Source: Shewanella mangrovisoli
Lineage (GTDB): Bacteria; Pseudomonadota; Gammaproteobacteria; Enterobacterales; Shewanellaceae
NCBI RefSeq assembly: GCF_019457635.1
Contig: NZ_CP080412.1
Span: 3,224,001 to 3,288,000, forward strand
DNA: 64,000 nt
Direction of reading: 5' to 3'
How positions within the stretch are numbered: position 1 is the stretch's first letter; each line of letters starts with the position of its first letter. The position numbers were made by a program, and so were the translations under genes. Shown piece after piece: positions 25,935 to 35,748 of the stretch. Below the pieces are notes generated by a model. The model saw only the letters and a list, made by a program, of their open reading frames with translations. It was not told the origin of the DNA and did no database searches.

Positions 25935-28900
25935 GTTCTCAAATGCATGCTCACCCTACTCTGCAAGACGGCACCGCAGTGCCAAAGATTGCCATCGTCG
26001 GACTTGCCGTTCAGTATCCCGATGCCGACACACCGGAACAGTTTTGGCAAAATCTGCTGGATAAAAAAGACTCCCGCAGCCAAATTGATGCGGCCAAACT
26101 CAATGCCAATCCAGCAGATTACCAAGGTGTTCAAGGCCAAGCCGACCGTTTTTATTGCGATAAGGGCGGCTATATCCGCAATTTTCGTTTTGACCCACAG
26201 GGTTATCAGTTGCCGCCGACGGCCTTTGAGGGGCTCGATGAAAGCTTTTTATGGGCATTAGATTGCAGTAAAAAGGCCCTGCTGGATGCGGGTATGGATT
26301 TAACGGCGCCATTGCTTGAACGCACAGGGATAGTGATGGGCACGCTGTCGTTCCCGACCGCAAGCTCCAATGAGCTGTTTTTACCGATTTATCATCAAGC
26401 GGTTGAAAAGGCATTAAAAACCAAGCTTAATCAACCCGAATTTGCTCTAGCGCCCTTCGCCAATGCATCGATTGCGGGCATGCAACAGGCCGCCAATGGC
26501 GCCATCGCCCACACGGCGTCTAAGTTGTTAAGCGATGCCCTCGGCCTTGGCGGCGCGCAGCTCAGCCTCGATGCCGCCTGCGCCAGCTCTGTCTATGCCC
26601 TCAAATTAGCCTGCGATTATTTAACCACGGGCAAGGCCGATATGATGCTTGCGGGCGCGGTATCGGGTGCCGATCCCTTCTTTATCAATATGGGATTCTC
26701 GATTTTCCACGCCTATCCAGACCATGGGATTTCGGCGCCTTTCGATAGCAATAGCAAAGGCTTATTCGCGGGCGAAGGCGCTGGCGTATTAGTGCTTAAG
26801 CGTTTAGAGGATGCCGAGCGCGATGGCGATAATATCTATGCCGTGGTCAGTGGCATTGGCTTATCGAACGATGGCAAAGGCCAATTTGTCTTAAGCCCCA
26901 ACAGTAAGGGTCAAGTGCAAGCCTTCGAGCGTGCCTATGCCGCCGCCAACACCCACCCGAGCAATATCGAAGTGATTGAATGCCACGCCACCGGCACGCC
27001 GCTGGGGGATAAGGTTGAGCTCACCTCGATGGAGCGTTTTTTCGAAGATAAACTCGGCGACACTAAAGCGCCGCTAATAGGTTCGGCTAAATCCAACCTT
27101 GGGCATTTACTCACTGCTGCTGGCATGCCTGGGATCATGAAGATGATCTTCGCCATGCGCTCAGGGCAACTGCCAGCGAGTATCAACCTCAAGGCGCCGA
27201 TTTCATCGCCTAAGGGATTGTTTAGCGGTAATAATATCCCTACTCAGCTGCAGGCTTGGCCCGATAAAACAGGCAATGATCGCCGCCATGCGGGGGTGTC
27301 TGTATTTGGTTTTGGCGGCTGTAATGCCCATCTGTTGTTGGAATCCTATCAACCAATAACTCACAGCGCCGAGAAGCAAGCCAACAAACCTGTTTATCAA
27401 CAGCAAGCATTAACTGTTATCGGTATGGCGTCGCACTTTGGGCCTTTGGCCTCCATCAATGCGCTGGATAAGGCGCTATTAGCTCAAACGGATGCCTTTA
27501 TCCCACTGCCAGCTAAACGATGGAAAGGCTTAGATAAACATCCCGATATCCTTAACCAATTTGGCCTAAATCGCGCGCCCAAAGGCGCCTATATCGAGCA
27601 GTTTGACTTCGACTTTTTACGCTTTAAAGTGCCGCCCAATGAGGATGACAGGCTCATCTCCCAGCAATTATTGCTGATCAAAGTCGCCGACGAGGCGATT
27701 CGCGATGCCAAGTTAACCGCTGGTAGCAAGGTCGCCGTGTTAGTGGCGATGGAAACCGAGCTTGAGCTGCACCAATTCCGTGGCCGGGTGAATTTGCATA
27801 CCCAACTTGCAGATAGCTTAAAGCAGCAAGGCGTTCACCTCTCCAATGATGAATACCTTGCCCTCGAAGCCATCGCTATGGACAGCGTGCTCGATGCCGC
27901 CAAGCTCAATCAATACACCAGCTTTATTGGCAATATTATGGCGTCGCGCATCGCCTCGCTGTGGGACTTTAACGGCCCGGCGTTTACCATTTCAGCCGCC
28001 GAGCAATCGGTCGCTCGCTGTATTGATGTAGCGCAAAATTTACTGTCCCAAGAGGCCCTCGATGGCGTAGTGATTGCCGCCGTGGATTTAAGCGGCAGTA
28101 TTGAACAGATCATATTGAAAAATGCTCAAGCCGCCGTTGATCTCGATGCCAACAGCGCGAATCCACAGTGGAAGGTGGGTGAAGGCGCGGGCGCTATCGT
28201 GCTGACCAGCCAGCAAGCGAGCAACAGTCAACAAGCCAGCAAGAGTACTCAAAAGGGTTACGGCCACATTCGTGGTCAAGCATTTGGCACAAATCATCAG
28301 CTACCCAAGCTGTTAGATTCGCTGATAACCGAAACGGCTATCGCCAATCCTTCAGAGCTCTCTGCTATCCATTTGGTTGAGCAATGTATTGCCCCAGAAG
28401 AACGACTGCCAACAGAGCAGCTATTAGCGCAGCTTAATCTTATGGGGACGCCATGCAGCCGAGTCGCCAATCCCCTTGGGCATAACTTTGCCGCTGCGGG
28501 TATGGCCAGTCTTTTGAGTGCCCTGTTAAGCCTAAAGAACGGGTCTGCGGGTTCAGATAAAAACGCAGCTAAACAGGCATTAGTGTCTACCCAAAGCCAA
28601 GGGGTAAGTTCGCTGCTGCTGTTAAGCCAGACTGCAGCGCAGGCGGCACAACTAGAACTGCGCCTTGAGCAGGACTTAACCCTAAGTGAGCAAAAGCATT
28701 TAATCAAACCAGTGACGCTCGGTGGCCGCGATATCTATCAACATATTGTGGATACGCCGCTGCCCGCACTTGCCGCCATCCAAGGCAAAATGCGCCAGTT
28801 GCAGCCTTTAGCCCCACAGGCGACACAAACTAAGCCCACAGAACAAGCATCACTTAATATCACGGCAGGAAACGCCACACCATTAGCAGTAGAGAGCGGT

Positions 28901-31852
28901 ATGTCATCTAACGCACCACGCCAATATCAGGCGGTACCCTTGGCGCAGCATAGCGCGGCACTGTTACAAAACCAGCAACTGTTGCAAAACCAGCAATTGG
29001 CCCGCGAGGCGCATTTAGCCTTTTTACAGAGCCGTGAGCAAGGGCTCAAATTGGCCGATGCGCTGTTAAAGGCGCAATTATCCCAGACGACACAAATGGG
29101 GTCTGTTACACCCCATGTTGCCAGCAGCGCCAATGTCGCTCCCGCTGCGGCGCAGCAAGCAGTATCAGTCCCAGAACTAAAATCAGAATTAAAACCAGAG
29201 TTAAAACCTGATCACGCGAATGTCGCGCCCTATACGCCCCCCATTCCTGCGGCTAAGCCCTGCATTTGGAACTATCAGGATCTGGTGGAATATGCCGAGG
29301 GTGACATTGCTAAAGTCTTTGGCGCCGATTACGCCATTATCGACAGCTACACACGCCGCGTACGTCTGCCGACCTCGGATTATCTGCTGGTCTCGCGGGT
29401 GACTAAGCTCAACGCGCAAATGAACCGCTATCAGCCGAGCACTATGACCACAGAGTACGACATTCCCGTGGATGCGCCCTTCTTGGTCGATGGCCAAATT
29501 CCTTGGGCGGTGGCGGTCGAATCGGGCCAGTGCGACTTAATGCTGATCAGCTACTTAGGTATCGATTTTGAAAACAAAGGCGAGCGCGTCTACCGCCTGC
29601 TCGACTGCACCCTCACCTTCCTTGGGGATCTGCCCCGCGGCGGTGATACCCTGCGCTACGATATCTCCATCAACCACTTTGCTCGCAATGGCGATACCCT
29701 GCTGTTTTTCTTCTCCTACGAATGTTTCGTGGGCGATAAGCTGATCCTAAAAATGGACGGTGGCTGCGCGGGATTCTTTACCGATAAAGAACTGGCCGAT
29801 GGCAAAGGGGTGATCCGCACCGAGGCCGAAATTAAGCTGCGCGAGCAGGCACAAATTGCACTGGCCAATGAATATGCCCGAAACGACAATAAGCCGCGCT
29901 TCACACCGCTACTTAACTGCGCGCAAACGGCCTTTAGCTACGGCCAAATCCATCGCCTGCTGAGCGCCGACATTGGCGGCTGTTTCGGCGGTGAACATGC
30001 GGCCCATCAGGCAAAGTTTGGCCTCCAGCCTTCACTGTGCTTCGCCTCAGAAAAATTCCTGATGATCGAGCAAGTCAGCAAGCTCGAAGTGCATGGCGGC
30101 GCCTGGGGCTTAGGCTTGATTGAAGGTCACAAGCAATTAGCCCCCGACCATTGGTATTTCCCTTGCCATTTCAAGGGCGACCAAGTGATGGCCGGCTCCC
30201 TCATGGCCGAAGGTTGTGGCCAGTTACTGCAATTCTTTATGTTGCATATTGGTATGCACGCAAATACACAAGCAGGTGGCGTCACGAACGGTCGTTTCCA
30301 ACCCCTTGAAAACGCATCGCAAAAAGTACGCTGCCGCGGTCAGGTATTGCCACAATCAGGCACGCTCACCTATCGCATGGAAGTCACCGAAATTGGCATG
30401 AGCCCTCGCCCCTATGCCAAGGCGAATATCGATATCCTGCTCAATGGCAAAGTGGTGGTGGATTTCCAAAACCTCGGGGTGATGATTAAAGAAGAAGCCG
30501 ATTGCACCCGCTATTCGCAGAGCGGTTATTCGCAAAGCCATTCCTCACAGAGTAATGCTCCCCAAGCAGCAAATATCGACAACCAAGCGGAACAAGCGCC
30601 GCTGATGGCGCAAATCCCTGATGTTGCAGCTCCCCTGAATAAAGGCGTTGTGCCGCTTAAACATGTGAGTGCGCCGATTGCGCCAGCAGGCTCTAAGTAC
30701 GCCAACCGCGTGCCCGATACCCTGCCGTTTACGCCTTATCATTTGTTTGAGTTTGCCACTGGCGATATTGAAAACTGCTTCGGCCCCGATTTTAGTATTT
30801 ACCGTGGTTTAATCCCGCCGCGCACGCCTTGTGGCGATCTGCAACTCACCACCCGAGTGGTGGCCATTGAGGGCAAGCGTGGCGAGCTGAAAAAGCCATC
30901 CTCCTGCATTGCCGAGTATGAAGTGCCCAGCAACGCTTGGTATTACGCTAAAAACAGCCACCAGAGTGTGATGCCTTACTCTGTGCTGATGGAAATCTCC
31001 CTACAGCCCAATGGCTTTATCTCGGGTTATATGGGCACGACCTTAGGCTTCTCGGGGCAGGAATTATTCTTCCGCAACCTCGACGGCAGTGGCAAGTTAC
31101 TGCGCGAAGTGGATTTACGCGGTAAAACCATAGTCAACGATTCGCGCCTACTGTCCACCGTGATTGCTGGCAGCAATATCATTCAAAACTTTAGTTTCGA
31201 ACTGAGCTGCGATGGCGAACCCTTCTACCGTGGTAATGCAGTTTTCGGTTACTTTAAGGCCGATGCGCTTAAAAACCAGTTGGGTATCGACAATGGTAAA
31301 ATTACCCAAGCCTGGCATATTGAGCGCGGTATTAAAGCCGACAGCCAAATCAATCTGTTAGATAAAAACGGCCGCAGTTTTGTGGCGCCGCAGGGCAAAC
31401 CACACTACCGCCTCGCGGGTGGACAGCTGAACTTTATCGATAAGGCCGAAATTGTCAAAACTGGCGGTAAGAAGGGACTGGGATACTTGTACGCCGAGCG
31501 CACTATTGACCCGAGCGATTGGTTCTTCCAGTTCCATTTCCATCAGGATCCTGTGATGCCAGGCTCCCTCGGCGTCGAGGCGATTATCGAATTACTGCAA
31601 ACCTATGCCATAGACCAAGACCTAGGCGCAGGCTTCAATAATCCGAAATTTGGCCAAATTCTGTCAGAAATTAAATGGAAGTATCGCGGTCAAATTAATC
31701 CATTAAACAAACAGATGTCGCTGGATGTGCATATCACCAGCATTGAAGATAAAAACGGAAAACGCATCATCAAAGGCGATGCCAACCTGAGTAAGGATGG
31801 CCTGCGCATTTATGAGGTGACCGATATCGCAATCTGCATCGAAGAGGCATAG
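25931..31852 (+). CDS. pfaC: PUFA synthase subunit PfaC (KS-CLF-DH-DH)
   Basis: A 1973-residue subunit. The first ketosynthase (about 15-475) has LDAACASSVYALKLAC (Cys near 217) and ECHATGT. A second, ketosynthase-like domain (about 490-900) has SAAEQSVARC where an active KS has AACASS, so the Cys is absent and it reads as a chain-length factor. Two FabA-like dehydratases follow, at about 1100-1530 (CHFKGDQVMAGSL) and about 1590-1960 (FHFHQDPVMPGSLGVEA). These create the cis double bonds in the family model. The start is a TTG with an AAGGAG site at correct spacing; the first ATG is four codons later (25943). Confidence 0.96.
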   Translation: MSSQMHAHPTLQDGTAVPKIAIVGLAVQYPDADTPEQFWQNLLDKKDSRSQIDAAKLNANPADYQGVQGQADRFYCDKGGYIRNFRFDPQGYQLPPTAFEGLDESFLWALDCSKKALLDAGMDLTAPLLERTGIVMGTLSFPTASSNELFLPIYHQAVEKALKTKLNQPEFALAPFANASIAGMQQAANGAIAHTASKLLSDALGLGGAQLSLDAACASSVYALKLACDYLTTGKADMMLAGAVSGADPFFINMGFSIFHAYPDHGISAPFDSNSKGLFAGEGAGVLVLKRLEDAERDGDNIYAVVSGIGLSNDGKGQFVLSPNSKGQVQAFERAYAAANTHPSNIEVIECHATGTPLGDKVELTSMERFFEDKLGDTKAPLIGSAKSNLGHLLTAAGMPGIMKMIFAMRSGQLPASINLKAPISSPKGLFSGNNIPTQLQAWPDKTGNDRRHAGVSVFGFGGCNAHLLLESYQPITHSAEKQANKPVYQQQALTVIGMASHFGPLASINALDKALLAQTDAFIPLPAKRWKGLDKHPDILNQFGLNRAPKGAYIEQFDFDFLRFKVPPNEDDRLISQQLLLIKVADEAIRDAKLTAGSKVAVLVAMETELELHQFRGRVNLHTQLADSLKQQGVHLSNDEYLALEAIAMDSVLDAAKLNQYTSFIGNIMASRIASLWDFNGPAFTISAAEQSVARCIDVAQNLLSQEALDGVVIAAVDLSGSIEQIILKNAQAAVDLDANSANPQWKVGEGAGAIVLTSQQASNSQQASKSTQKGYGHIRGQAFGTNHQLPKLLDSLITETAIANPSELSAIHLVEQCIAPEERLPTEQLLAQLNLMGTPCSRVANPLGHNFAAAGMASLLSALLSLKNGSAGSDKNAAKQALVSTQSQGVSSLLLLSQTAAQAAQLELRLEQDLTLSEQKHLIKPVTLGGRDIYQHIVDTPLPALAAIQGKMRQLQPLAPQATQTKPTEQASLNITAGNATPLAVESGMSSNAPRQYQAVPLAQHSAALLQNQQLLQNQQLAREAHLAFLQSREQGLKLADALLKAQLSQTTQMGSVTPHVASSANVAPAAAQQAVSVPELKSELKPELKPDHANVAPYTPPIPAAKPCIWNYQDLVEYAEGDIAKVFGADYAIIDSYTRRVRLPTSDYLLVSRVTKLNAQMNRYQPSTMTTEYDIPVDAPFLVDGQIPWAVAVESGQCDLMLISYLGIDFENKGERVYRLLDCTLTFLGDLPRGGDTLRYDISINHFARNGDTLLFFFSYECFVGDKLILKMDGGCAGFFTDKELADGKGVIRTEAEIKLREQAQIALANEYARNDNKPRFTPLLNCAQTAFSYGQIHRLLSADIGGCFGGEHAAHQAKFGLQPSLCFASEKFLMIEQVSKLEVHGGAWGLGLIEGHKQLAPDHWYFPCHFKGDQVMAGSLMAEGCGQLLQFFMLHIGMHANTQAGGVTNGRFQPLENASQKVRCRGQVLPQSGTLTYRMEVTEIGMSPRPYAKANIDILLNGKVVVDFQNLGVMIKEEADCTRYSQSGYSQSHSSQSNAPQAANIDNQAEQAPLMAQIPDVAAPLNKGVVPLKHVSAPIAPAGSKYANRVPDTLPFTPYHLFEFATGDIENCFGPDFSIYRGLIPPRTPCGDLQLTTRVVAIEGKRGELKKPSSCIAEYEVPSNAWYYAKNSHQSVMPYSVLMEISLQPNGFISGYMGTTLGFSGQELFFRNLDGSGKLLREVDLRGKTIVNDSRLLSTVIAGSNIIQNFSFELSCDGEPFYRGNAVFGYFKADALKNQLGIDNGKITQAWHIERGIKADSQINLLDKNGRSFVAPQGKPHYRLAGGQLNFIDKAEIVKTGGKKGLGYLYAERTIDPSDWFFQFHFHQDPVMPGSLGVEAIIELLQTYAIDQDLGAGFNNPKFGQILSEIKWKYRGQINPLNKQMSLDVHITSIEDKNGKRIIKGDANLSKDGLRIYEVTDIAICIEEA

Positions 31853-31975
31853 CGCCTACATTGCAGTATTAGCCACAGTTAGCTTAAAAACAGCACACAA
31901 CTGCCGCAGTGCAAGGGAATAACCCACTGCGGCAAACAAATTCAGGCCCCAAACACCTAAAAGTGAACAGCCCAA

Positions 31976-33622
31976 ATGACGATTACCACACTCGACAATA
32001 AAAAACTCAGTCCTTGGCCATGGCAGGTTGATGAAGCCGCCATCAGTTTCGATATCGATTCCCTTGGCAAAAAACTTAAAGATCTCAATCAAGCCTGTTA
32101 CTTAGTCAATCATGCCGAAAAAGGTTTAGGCATAGCCCAAAGCGCCGAGGTGGTGGGTCTTGCAGAACCCAGCAATAGCTTACACAAAAGCAATGGTTTG
32201 CATCCTGTCAGTGCCTTCGCCCCCGCCCTTGGCACCCAAAGCTTGGGCGACAGTAATTTTCGCCGCGTGCATGGGGTGAAATACGCCTACTACGCGGGCG
32301 CCATGGCCAACGGTATCGCCTCGGAAGAGTTAGTTATCGCCTTAGGTCAGGCGGGCATTCTGTGCTCCTTTGGCGCGGCAGGGTTAATCCCATCTCGTGT
32401 AGAAGCCGCGATTAAACGCATTCAAACGGCATTGCCCAATGGCCCCTACGCCTTTAACCTCATTCACAGCCCGAGCGAGCCAGCGCTTGAGCGTGGCAGT
32501 GTCGAACTCTTCCTTAAGCATCAAGTGCGTACAGTTGAGGCTTCGGCCTTCTTGGGCTTAACGCCGCAAATCGTCTATTACCGCGCCGCAGGTCTGAGCC
32601 GCGATGCCAACGGCGAGATTGTGATTGGCAACAAAGTGATTGCTAAAATCAGCCGTACCGAGGTGGCCACCAAGTTTATGGAGCCCGCCCCCGTTAAGAT
32701 GCTGCAACAATTAGTGAACGAAGGGCTTATCAGCGAAGATCAAATGTTGATGGCGCAATCTGTGCCCATGGCCGATGACATTACCGCCGAAGCAGACTCT
32801 GGCGGCCATACCGACAATCGTCCTCTGGTCACGTTATTGCCGACCATTTTGGCGCTCAAAGATACCATTCAAGCCAAGTACCAGTACAAAACGCCGATCC
32901 GTGTGGGCGCAGGTGGTGGTATCGGCACGCCCGATGCGGCGCTGGCGACCTTCAATATGGGCGCGGCCTATATTGTCACTGGCTCAATCAATCAAGCCTG
33001 TGTTGAGGCTGGAGCCAGCGAACATACCCGTAAATTACTCGCCACCACCGAAATGGCCGATGTAACTATGGCGCCCGCCGCCGATATGTTTGAAATGGGC
33101 GTTAAGTTACAAGTGGTTAAGCGCGGTACCCTATTTCCGATGCGCGCCAATAAACTCTACGAGATTTACACCCGCTACGACTCGATTGAGGCGATCCCGA
33201 CAGAGGAAAGACACAAGCTGGAAGAGCAAGTGTTTCGCGCCTCATTAGATGAGATTTGGGCAGGCACTGTGGCGCACTTTAATGAGCGCGATCCTAAGCA
33301 AATTGAGCGCGCGCTGGATAATCCAAAACGCAAAATGGCACTGATTTTCCGTTGGTATTTGGGTCTTTCGAGCCGTTGGTCAAACACGGGCGAAGTTGGC
33401 CGCGAAATGGATTACCAGATTTGGGCAGGCCCTGCCCTCGGTGCCTTTAATGCCTGGGCAAAAGGCAGTTATTTAGATGATTACCGCGAGCGCAATGCGG
33501 TCGATTTGGCTAAACATTTAATGCAGGGTGCGGCCTACCAAGCACGGATTAACCTGTTGTTATCCCAAGGGGTAAGTATTCCAGTCAGCCTGCAACGCTG
33601 GAAACCACTGCAACGCTGCTAA
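31976..33622 (+). CDS. pfaD: PUFA synthase enoyl reductase PfaD
   Basis: A 548-residue trans-acting enoyl-ACP reductase of the FMN-dependent nitronate-monooxygenase-like (2-nitropropane dioxygenase) fold. Family blocks are FAPALGTQSLGDSNFRRVHG, GAMANGIASEELVIALGQAG, EADSGGHTDNRP (FMN/active-site loop) and IRVGAGGGIGTPDAALATF. It reduces enoyl intermediates that are not kept as double bonds. A 123-base gap, the only non-overlapping junction of the operon, separates it from pfaC. The ribosome site is weak. A strong terminator follows. Confidence 0.96.
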   Translation: MTITTLDNKKLSPWPWQVDEAAISFDIDSLGKKLKDLNQACYLVNHAEKGLGIAQSAEVVGLAEPSNSLHKSNGLHPVSAFAPALGTQSLGDSNFRRVHGVKYAYYAGAMANGIASEELVIALGQAGILCSFGAAGLIPSRVEAAIKRIQTALPNGPYAFNLIHSPSEPALERGSVELFLKHQVRTVEASAFLGLTPQIVYYRAAGLSRDANGEIVIGNKVIAKISRTEVATKFMEPAPVKMLQQLVNEGLISEDQMLMAQSVPMADDITAEADSGGHTDNRPLVTLLPTILALKDTIQAKYQYKTPIRVGAGGGIGTPDAALATFNMGAAYIVTGSINQACVEAGASEHTRKLLATTEMADVTMAPAADMFEMGVKLQVVKRGTLFPMRANKLYEIYTRYDSIEAIPTEERHKLEEQVFRASLDEIWAGTVAHFNERDPKQIERALDNPKRKMALIFRWYLGLSSRWSNTGEVGREMDYQIWAGPALGAFNAWAKGSYLDDYRERNAVDLAKHLMQGAAYQARINLLLSQGVSIPVSLQRWKPLQRC

Positions 33623-33645
33623 TTCACTTTGCTAAACCTTATTGA

Positions 33646-33677
33646 GCGGGTTAAGTGAAAACTTAACCCGCTTTTTT
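33646..33677 (+). terminator. pfa operon terminator
   Basis: GCGGGTTAAGT GAAA ACTTAACCCGC is a perfect 11-bp stem with a GAAA tetraloop, followed by TTTTTT. It ends the pfaRABCD transcript. Confidence 0.95.
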
Positions 33678-33689
33678 GGCGTTCTGTTT

Positions 33690-33865
33690 TTGATTCTATT
33701 ATGGGCTCAATATCCGCTCTGCATTGCCACTTCAGTGGCACGCCGTAAACCCATCCTTGGGGGCTCAACGGAAAAATCCCTTTTTCCGATGTCCACTGCC
33801 GTGACAATGCTCGCCTGCAACACTTATCTACAATCAATCCAATACATGAGGCAAGATTTCAAATT
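33690..33865. repeat. Structured intergenic element, possibly repetitive
   Basis: The stretch contains GCCACT TC AGTGGC (33726-33739) and CGGAAAAA TCCC TTTTTCCG (33769-33788), both perfect hairpins, plus CCACTGCCGTGAC. It has no credible gene. It has the look of a dispersed Shewanella intergenic repeat, but that rests on impression rather than a second copy in this window. Confidence 0.4.
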
Positions 33866-34171
33866 GGGTGGGAGACGTTGATAAATGCAATCGTCCCAAA
33901 ATTTTATATAAAGCATGGTTTGTTAATAAGGATTTTTATCATTCAAAAGTATCGTTTTGCACATTATTTCAAATAATCCTTATTATCGAGCCTTAATATT
34001 CAATACATTACAAACAATTCGTTATACAAAACCCAAAGAACTGAACTGATGCCCCGGCTCTGACAGAAATGAATCACAACTAAAAATAAACAATAAAATC
34101 ATAATCTTGAGTTTTGCTACTTCAAATTGTTGAAGGTGAGATTTGCCGCAATCCATTAGAGTTGAATATCT
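33866..34171. other. AT-rich intergenic region
   Basis: About 300 bases of markedly AT-rich sequence precede the DUF6572 gene. No ORF, hairpin terminator or clear promoter pair could be supported. Confidence 0.5.
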
Positions 34172-34486
34172 ATGAGCATAGAAGATCAAGATTCAATTGA
34201 CGCCATTGGAATAGATAATGAAGGTGTCGTCGTGCTAACCATCTCAGATCATTTGGAATGGGATGATAAGCATCTCTTGCTCCTTCAGGAAAAGATTAAT
34301 ATCTACTTGGCTTTTCTCGAGTCTGGCGAGGTATTTGAAAGCTATCCAGATTCACGTGGAAGAGAGTTTAAAATTAATATTATGTGCAAATATGAGCCAA
34401 CAGCATTAGCAACACAGTTCCTATCACAATGCACAGACATCATTAATCAAGTAGGAATTCAGTTTGGTTATAAGGTTTTCACTTAG
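34172..34486 (+). CDS. DUF6572 family protein
   Basis: A 104-residue acidic cytoplasmic protein. The pattern MSIEDQDSIDAIGIDNEG, VVLTISDHLEWDDKHLLLLQ, KINIYLAFLESGEV and CKYEP matches the DUF6572 family. Such proteins occur in accessory regions, often near polymorphic-toxin immunity genes, but no toxin gene is adjacent here. Codon usage is more AT-rich than in the pfa genes, suggesting transfer. No good Shine-Dalgarno sequence precedes the ATG. The function is unknown. Confidence 0.75.
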   Translation: MSIEDQDSIDAIGIDNEGVVVLTISDHLEWDDKHLLLLQEKINIYLAFLESGEVFESYPDSRGREFKINIMCKYEPTALATQFLSQCTDIINQVGIQFGYKVFT

Positions 34487-34657
34487 CCAAACAGTATCAC
34501 CTTAGCCTAGCGCAGAAAACCGCATGTTTTCCCACTGTTGGCGGCGTAAAACGGCTTGGCGGGCTACTGTCGTAACTTTGACGTAAGGTTGTCATAACTA
34601 AAATCATGGGTTCTAGATGATGATTCGCCTACTGCAATCATTATTAGGAACTAGAAA

Positions 34658-35086
34658 ATGGAACAAATGATAAACAAAGAATTAGTGAAAAAGCTTCGAA
34701 GCGAACGTTCTTGGTCCCAAGATCAACTCGCCACAATCTCAGGACTGAGCATTCGTACTATTCAGAGAGTAGAGAGTGAAGGCTCTGGCTCCTTAGAATC
34801 CAAAAGAGCGCTAGCGGCAGCTTTTGATATTAACGTTAGTAATCTGGATATTAATAGCACCGCAGACAGCACCTTAGCATCCAGTCATCGAGGTTGTAAG
34901 TTTGGGCTAGCTGGTGCAACTGTGGGTATTTTGAGCGCCTATATTGGAATATCTATATCTTTTACATCAGGAGATATTACGTCCGCTGAAGCAGGGATTC
35001 ATTATGGAAGTCTTAGTGCGCTCTATGGTATTTCCTGTGCAGTTATTATCGTAATGTCTAACAGATATCATTCAAACCCTAAGTGA
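34658..35086 (+). CDS. Membrane-anchored XRE-family regulator
   Basis: A 142-residue protein. Residues 8-60 form a helix-turn-helix of the XRE/Cro type (LRSERSWSQDQLATISGLSIRTIQRVE). Residues 80-100 and 115-135 are two hydrophobic segments (LAGATVGILSAYIGISISF and LSALYGISCAVIIVM). The DNA-binding domain would therefore face the cytoplasm from a membrane hairpin. This architecture is common in small uncharacterised regulators. The ATG at 34658 and a second one at 34667 are both possible. The neighbourhood is AT-rich and accessory. The target and signal are unknown. Confidence 0.8.
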   Translation: MEQMINKELVKKLRSERSWSQDQLATISGLSIRTIQRVESEGSGSLESKRALAAAFDINVSNLDINSTADSTLASSHRGCKFGLAGATVGILSAYIGISISFTSGDITSAEAGIHYGSLSALYGISCAVIIVMSNRYHSNPK

Positions 35087-35202
35087 TAGGACACATCACA
35101 GTTGTATTGCGACTGTTAGCGTTTGTGCAGATGCAAGAGCTAAGAACTTTCCGCAAGGTACTGTCTGTCGTATTATCAATCTAGCAATCAACACCTTAAT
35201 CT

Positions 35203-35234
35203 AAGCCGATACTCAAAAGCTATCGGCTTTTTTA
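35203..35234 (+). terminator. Terminator after the XRE-family gene
   Basis: AAGCCGATA and TATCGGCTT pair (9 bp, 9-base loop) and are followed by TTTTTA. It lies about 120 bases past the gene end. Confidence 0.75.
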
Positions 35235-35549
35235 TGCTGTTTCCCCTCGATTTCCCTACTGCAACTCTTACCGAATCGCAGGTAAAAATTGCCTATCTCA
35301 CTTATATCAGCCAATACTACCGCCAACACAAAGTTTAAAAATTACACTAATAATCAGTAGATTAGCTAAAAATCTCAAAGTTGGCATTAAGCTCGCAATA
35401 TCCCCTTTGTGAGTTTATTGCGCGATTGAGTGATAACAGGATGTAAGACGTAACCTTGCTTATCCAACTCACCCAGCAACTAGCTCACTCGACGTAAACA
35501 TGCAGAGTGAAAGAAGACAGAAAAACCGAAATAAGACAAAGGAGGTGCT
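35235..35549. other. Intergenic region before the DUF1328 gene
   Basis: About 315 bases without a gene. It should hold the promoter of the DUF1328-lipoprotein pair. No sigma-54 or clear sigma-70 pattern could be identified, and nothing else stands out. Confidence 0.45.
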
Positions 35550-35726
35550 ATGTTAGGTTGGACCTTAATGTTTCTGGTTGTGGCCATTATCGCCGGACTG
35601 TTTGGATTTACGGGGATCGCTGGCGCCGCAGCGGGGATCGCAAAGATTATTTTCTTCCTATTTATTGTATTACTTGTGATTTCCCTGCTGGTCAACGCCC
35701 TTAAGGGCAAGGCACCACGCGCTTAA
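35550..35726 (+). CDS. DUF1328 (YtjA family) small membrane protein
   Basis: A 58-residue protein, almost entirely two membrane segments: [20 protein letters not shown], then a [12 protein letters not shown] turn and [16 protein letters not shown]. This is the typical DUF1328/YtjA pattern. A strong GGAGG ribosome site lies five bases before the ATG. It is followed within 25 bases by a small lipoprotein gene. In several gammaproteobacteria such genes cluster with envelope-stress genes; the function is unknown. Confidence 0.9.
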
Positions 35727-35748
35727 ATTGGATAAAAGGAGAATCGAT

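Noticed and set aside
33642-33881. ORF over the pfa terminator
   Set aside because: It begins inside the terminator hairpin and has no ribosome site.
35087-35202. Remnant of a gene after the XRE regulator
   Set aside because: A short frame can be read but shows no domain and no start; support is too weak.
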